From Candidatus Obscuribacterales bacterium (lineage in GTDB: Bacteria > Cyanobacteriota > Vampirovibrionia > Obscuribacterales > Obscuribacteraceae): a stretch of 46,147 bases of DNA. The translations under genes and the position numbers were made by a program. The DNA is taken from positions 1 to 46,147 of the forward strand of contig JAKFVU010000044.1 in the NCBI GenBank assembly GCA_021732025.1, given 5' to 3'. The notes beneath the pieces are model-generated. The model worked only from the letters and a program-made list of their open reading frames with translations, was not told the origin of the DNA and did no database searches. Below are positions 43,679-46,147 of this stretch, piece by piece. The stretch's first letter is position 1. Every line of letters starts with the position of its first letter.

Positions 43679-44341
43679 ATGGATCTTTTTGCAGCCTGTG
43701 AAAATTTTGCCTTTCAAGAGTCGCTTGGCCCGGGAGCTGTTTTGCTGCGAAAGTTTTGTCAGGGTCAGGGCGTTGGACAAGACTTGTTTAGCCACTTGCT
43801 TAGCGACTTGATAGCTGTAGTTGAGAATGCACCTTTTCGGCACATGGTCACTCCAGGCGGCTTTGAGATGTCTGTAGCCATGTCCAATTGTGGAGAACTT
43901 GGCTGGGTGACCGATTCATCTGGTTACCGCTATCAGGCAATTGATCCGCAAACTGGCCGAGCGTGGCCGGCCATGCCAGAATCTTTCATGCCATTGGCTC
44001 ACGCAGCAGCACTGGCAGGAGGATTCGATAAATTCACCCCTGATGCATGCTTGATCAATCGCTACGAAATAGGCTCACGACTGACGTTGCATCAAGACAA
44101 AAACGAGCGCGATTTCGCCCAGCCAATAGTATCTGTTTCAATCGGGTTGCCCGCGGTCTTTCTCTTTGGTGGCTTGGAGCGAAATAGTCCGACGCGAAAG
44201 GTTCAAGTCACACACGGAGATGTGGCGGTCTGGGGTGGTACATCGCGCCTGAATTACCACGGTATACTGCCGCTCAAAGACGGCCTCCACGACCAGACCG
44301 GGCCCTATCGCTACAACTTGACCTTTCGCAAGGCCGGCTAG
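43679..44341 (+). CDS. alkB: Alkylated DNA repair dioxygenase AlkB
   Basis: The product has 220 residues from ATG 43679 (MDLFA start as in the family). Fe(II) ligands are His138, Asp140 (TLHQDKNE) and His194 (LNYHGI); 2-oxoglutarate is held by Arg211 and Arg217 in RYNLTFRKAG. It reverses 1-methyladenine and 3-methylcytosine by oxidative demethylation. APFRHMVTPGGFEMSVAMSN and CLINRYEIG are very close to proteobacterial AlkB. The frame is open further upstream to 43577 without similarity. No adaptive-response partner (ada) is nearby. Confidence 0.95.
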   Translation: MDLFAACENFAFQESLGPGAVLLRKFCQGQGVGQDLFSHLLSDLIAVVENAPFRHMVTPGGFEMSVAMSNCGELGWVTDSSGYRYQAIDPQTGRAWPAMPESFMPLAHAAALAGGFDKFTPDACLINRYEIGSRLTLHQDKNERDFAQPIVSVSIGLPAVFLFGGLERNSPTRKVQVTHGDVAVWGGTSRLNYHGILPLKDGLHDQTGPYRYNLTFRKAG

Positions 44342-44368
44342 CTGGGCTAATCAGAGCACAGAAGTGAC

Positions 44369-44905
44369 TTACCAGTTACGAGCGCCTTCATAGCGTGGCT
44401 TTTCTTTCTCGTCAATAGATTTTCGGTTTTGCTCTTTCAAAGTCTCCGCCGGTGGCACGGGTTTGTCAGTTGCTAGTGTGTAATTTTCGAGGGCAGCCCA
44501 ATTGCCAGTGCCTTCTGACCGTGGCTTTTCTTTCTCATTTATGGCATTTTTGTTCTGATCTTTCAGAGACTCAGTTGGCGCCTCGTTTTTGCCGGTAGCT
44601 AGCGAGTAGCCTTCAAGTGGTGCCCAGTTGCCGGTGCCCTCGACGCGAGGTGTTTCTTTGGTGCCCATTGAGCTGCGGTTCTCAGCCTTCTTTGCCGAGT
44701 CTTGTGGGTCCGAATCGACTAAGTCGATAGTGGGAAAAGCCTTCATCGAATTGTCTGTTTGAACTTTGCCTGCGGTGTCAGTAACTTTGGCTGAGGTCGT
44801 GTCTGCCTTTAGGTCTACTAAATTGAGAGAATGATTGTTATCTCCTTTCTCCACAACAACAGTATTGTCCGCTGCTTTCGCAGAAGCTTCGATTTTATCT
44901 ACCAT
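44369..44905 (-). CDS. Hypothetical protein made of 41-residue EGTGNW repeats
   Basis: The product has 178 residues from ATG 44905, which has GGAG eight bases upstream. The first 85 residues are polar. Then ETPRVEGTGNWAPLEGYSLA, KEKPRSEGTGNWAALENYTL and a partial KEKPRYEGARNW follow at 41- to 42-residue spacing, linked by ESLKDQNKNAINE-type helices. It is cytoplasmic, without membrane segments or Cys. No family is known. The repeat looks like a short binding module, and the last copy ends at the C-terminus. Confidence 0.7.
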   Translation of the reverse strand: MVDKIEASAKAADNTVVVEKGDNNHSLNLVDLKADTTSAKVTDTAGKVQTDNSMKAFPTIDLVDSDPQDSAKKAENRSSMGTKETPRVEGTGNWAPLEGYSLATGKNEAPTESLKDQNKNAINEKEKPRSEGTGNWAALENYTLATDKPVPPAETLKEQNRKSIDEKEKPRYEGARNW

Positions 44906-44981
44906 AGTAAATGCTCCGGGGGGCGAGCTGATGTCAAGAAGCCACAATTATGACCCAAACTCTGCGATTTGCGGCAGAAAT

Positions 44982-46147
44982 TTAATCCTTGGGTCCTAGC
45001 CGATTTATCGTCGATAGATATTTAGCCAGATCTTTTAGTTCTTCGTCGCGGCCCGTGAGAGGCGGCATAATTCCAAGATACTGATTCTTTTCAGGGTTGG
45101 TTTCTCTAAGCATGGTTAAGAAGCCGTAGATGGCGTCTTCATCGCGCTCGCCCAACAGCTTTTTCATGCTGCGGTAGCCAGTTGGCGTGTGGCAGCTCAT
45201 GCATTGATAGCGAAACATCACTTCGCCGCGCTGCTCATTGTTTTCACCTTGTGCCGTGCAGGCTTTTGACCATACTCCGGCGTTGAGAAAACCCTCTTGG
45301 CTCAAGCGCTGAACATCTTCTTTGCGAATGCCATTTGAATAAACATAGTTGTAGACAACATAGGGTTTGCGCAAAAGTTCGCGCATATATTCGGTTGAAC
45401 CTGTTGCTCCCAAACCACACACTAAGAAGAGTATGGCGATTCTGAAGGTGAAACCCTTGGGGTTAAGGTAAGGGCCAAAGTAGGCGAAGAGCACAATGGT
45501 GCCAGAGAGTATCAAGCTTAAGTAGAGAGTTCTTGCCAGTATTGAAAAATTACCAACACCCGAAGACTGAATGCCAGTAAAAATTGTCGCCATGGTTGCT
45601 TGGGGCACATTGGCGATATACCAATAAGCCACCAGCGGTCCAAGTAGAAATATTGGTAGTAGCCACTTGGCGCAGTATTTGGCCATGTAGACACGTAAAT
45701 CTTCGTCTTTCAATCGCGATGATGTCACCATCGCGTACATGCCAGCAATTGCAAACATGATCAGCAAGCGCATTATTAGAGATGGAAAATATGTTGGGTT
45801 GAGGAAACCATCAAGCCAATAGTGAGTTTTGAGCCACAGCCCAGGGGTGAGCATGAAGGTGAGAATGCCATTGATAATCACCAGAGTCATGATCGAAAGG
45901 AAGCAGTATAGACGTGCTAAGAACAGATGCTGCTCTTTGGTGACTTTGTCCCATGAGTAGTAATAAACAAATATTGTTGCCAGTTCCGCTGCAAAGAATA
46001 GATATTCAAGTGCCCAAGCGAGTGTGAAATTTTGAATGAGAATGGCTGTACCGTCTGGGTTTACTAAAGCAATTGCCCACCATATAGCCACGCCCGTGAC
46101 TGCCCCTGATACCGAAGTTAGTATCATGAAAAAGCGAGAATGACTCT
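44982..46147 (-). CDS. CydA-like membrane protein with C-terminal cytochrome c, 5' end cut by window edge
   Basis: The frame runs off the right edge (it reads SHSRFF before the first internal Met at 46127). About eight membrane helices follow the layout of cytochrome bd subunit I-like proteins (SGAVTGVAIWWAIALVNPDG, LEYLFFAAELATIFVYYYSW). The C-terminal domain has the heme c motif CMSCH and a possible axial Met in LGIMPPLTG. Such fusions occur in respiratory chains that pass electrons from quinol to cytochrome c. The family name is not fixed, and the missing N-terminus keeps the heme-b ligands from being checked. Confidence 0.75.
   Translation of the reverse strand, partial: SHSRFFMILTSVSGAVTGVAIWWAIALVNPDGTAILIQNFTLAWALEYLFFAAELATIFVYYYSWDKVTKEQHLFLARLYCFLSIMTLVIINGILTFMLTPGLWLKTHYWLDGFLNPTYFPSLIMRLLIMFAIAGMYAMVTSSRLKDEDLRVYMAKYCAKWLLPIFLLGPLVAYWYIANVPQATMATIFTGIQSSGVGNFSILARTLYLSLILSGTIVLFAYFGPYLNPKGFTFRIAILFLVCGLGATGSTEYMRELLRKPYVVYNYVYSNGIRKEDVQRLSQEGFLNAGVWSKACTAQGENNEQRGEVMFRYQCMSCHTPTGYRSMKKLLGERDEDAIYGFLTMLRETNPEKNQYLGIMPPLTGRDEELKDLAKYLSTINRLGPKD

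Overview
The window looks like a stretch of chromosome from a Gram-negative-type, non-photosynthetic bacterium. I suspect the Obscuribacterales/Melainabacteria (Vampirovibrionia) side of Cyanobacteriota, but this is inference from gene style, not from a marker gene. The style includes many secreted TPR proteins, LysM-like proteins, a Ser/Thr kinase fused to leucine-rich repeats, a soluble TonB-C protein, a cytochrome bd-like subunit fused to cytochrome c, frequent TTG/GTG starts and moderate GC. No rRNA, tRNA, CRISPR array, phage or intact insertion sequence was seen.

Left part (1-8.5 kb): a TonB-C protein runs off the left edge, followed by a YbaK-type tRNA deacylase and a small LysM-like protein. 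Next comes a minus-strand block that I consider the most interesting part of the window. It holds a class I methyltransferase, then a 179-residue peptide with five F/Y-x-C-A motifs, then a DUF692 (multinuclear non-heme iron oxidase, MNIO) fused to a DUF2063 partner domain. The peptide and the enzyme overlap by 11 bases. Together they look like a multi-core RiPP (ribosomally made, modified peptide) pathway. A self-inhibited Fic AMP-transferase follows, and its upstream region is four 24-bp direct repeats in exact register.

Middle part (8.5-25 kb): small secreted proteins, a TerC metal exporter, an intact DUF1778 antitoxin next to a truncated GNAT toxin, a double-LysM protein with a His/Ala-rich tail, a decayed transposase, a Gly/Tyr-rich secreted protein paired with a secreted TPR-like protein, a UMF1-family transporter, an alpha/beta hydrolase, Dps, the kinase-LRR receptor, a DUF3124 lipoprotein and an aldo/keto reductase.

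Right part (25-46 kb): an isochorismatase-fold hydrolase, a PAS-PAS histidine kinase with a translationally overlapping response regulator, several secreted TPR proteins, an NmrA-DUF2867 protein overlapping a VIT1/CCC1 transporter, a tight xdhA-xdhB-xdhC operon for a molybdenum hydroxylase and its maturation factor, AlkB, a protein built of 41-residue repeats, and a CydA-like membrane cytochrome c running off the right edge.

A second theme is an unusual number of short exact-period tandem arrays (9, 11, 12, 16, 17, 18, 19, 24 and 42 bp) placed at gene starts and ends. Several carry CTAG in every unit. Three perfect ACCGATATCGGT palindromes spaced exactly 42 bp apart sit between two convergent genes. 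These arrays, and the MNIO peptide cluster, are what the gene annotation alone does not explain.
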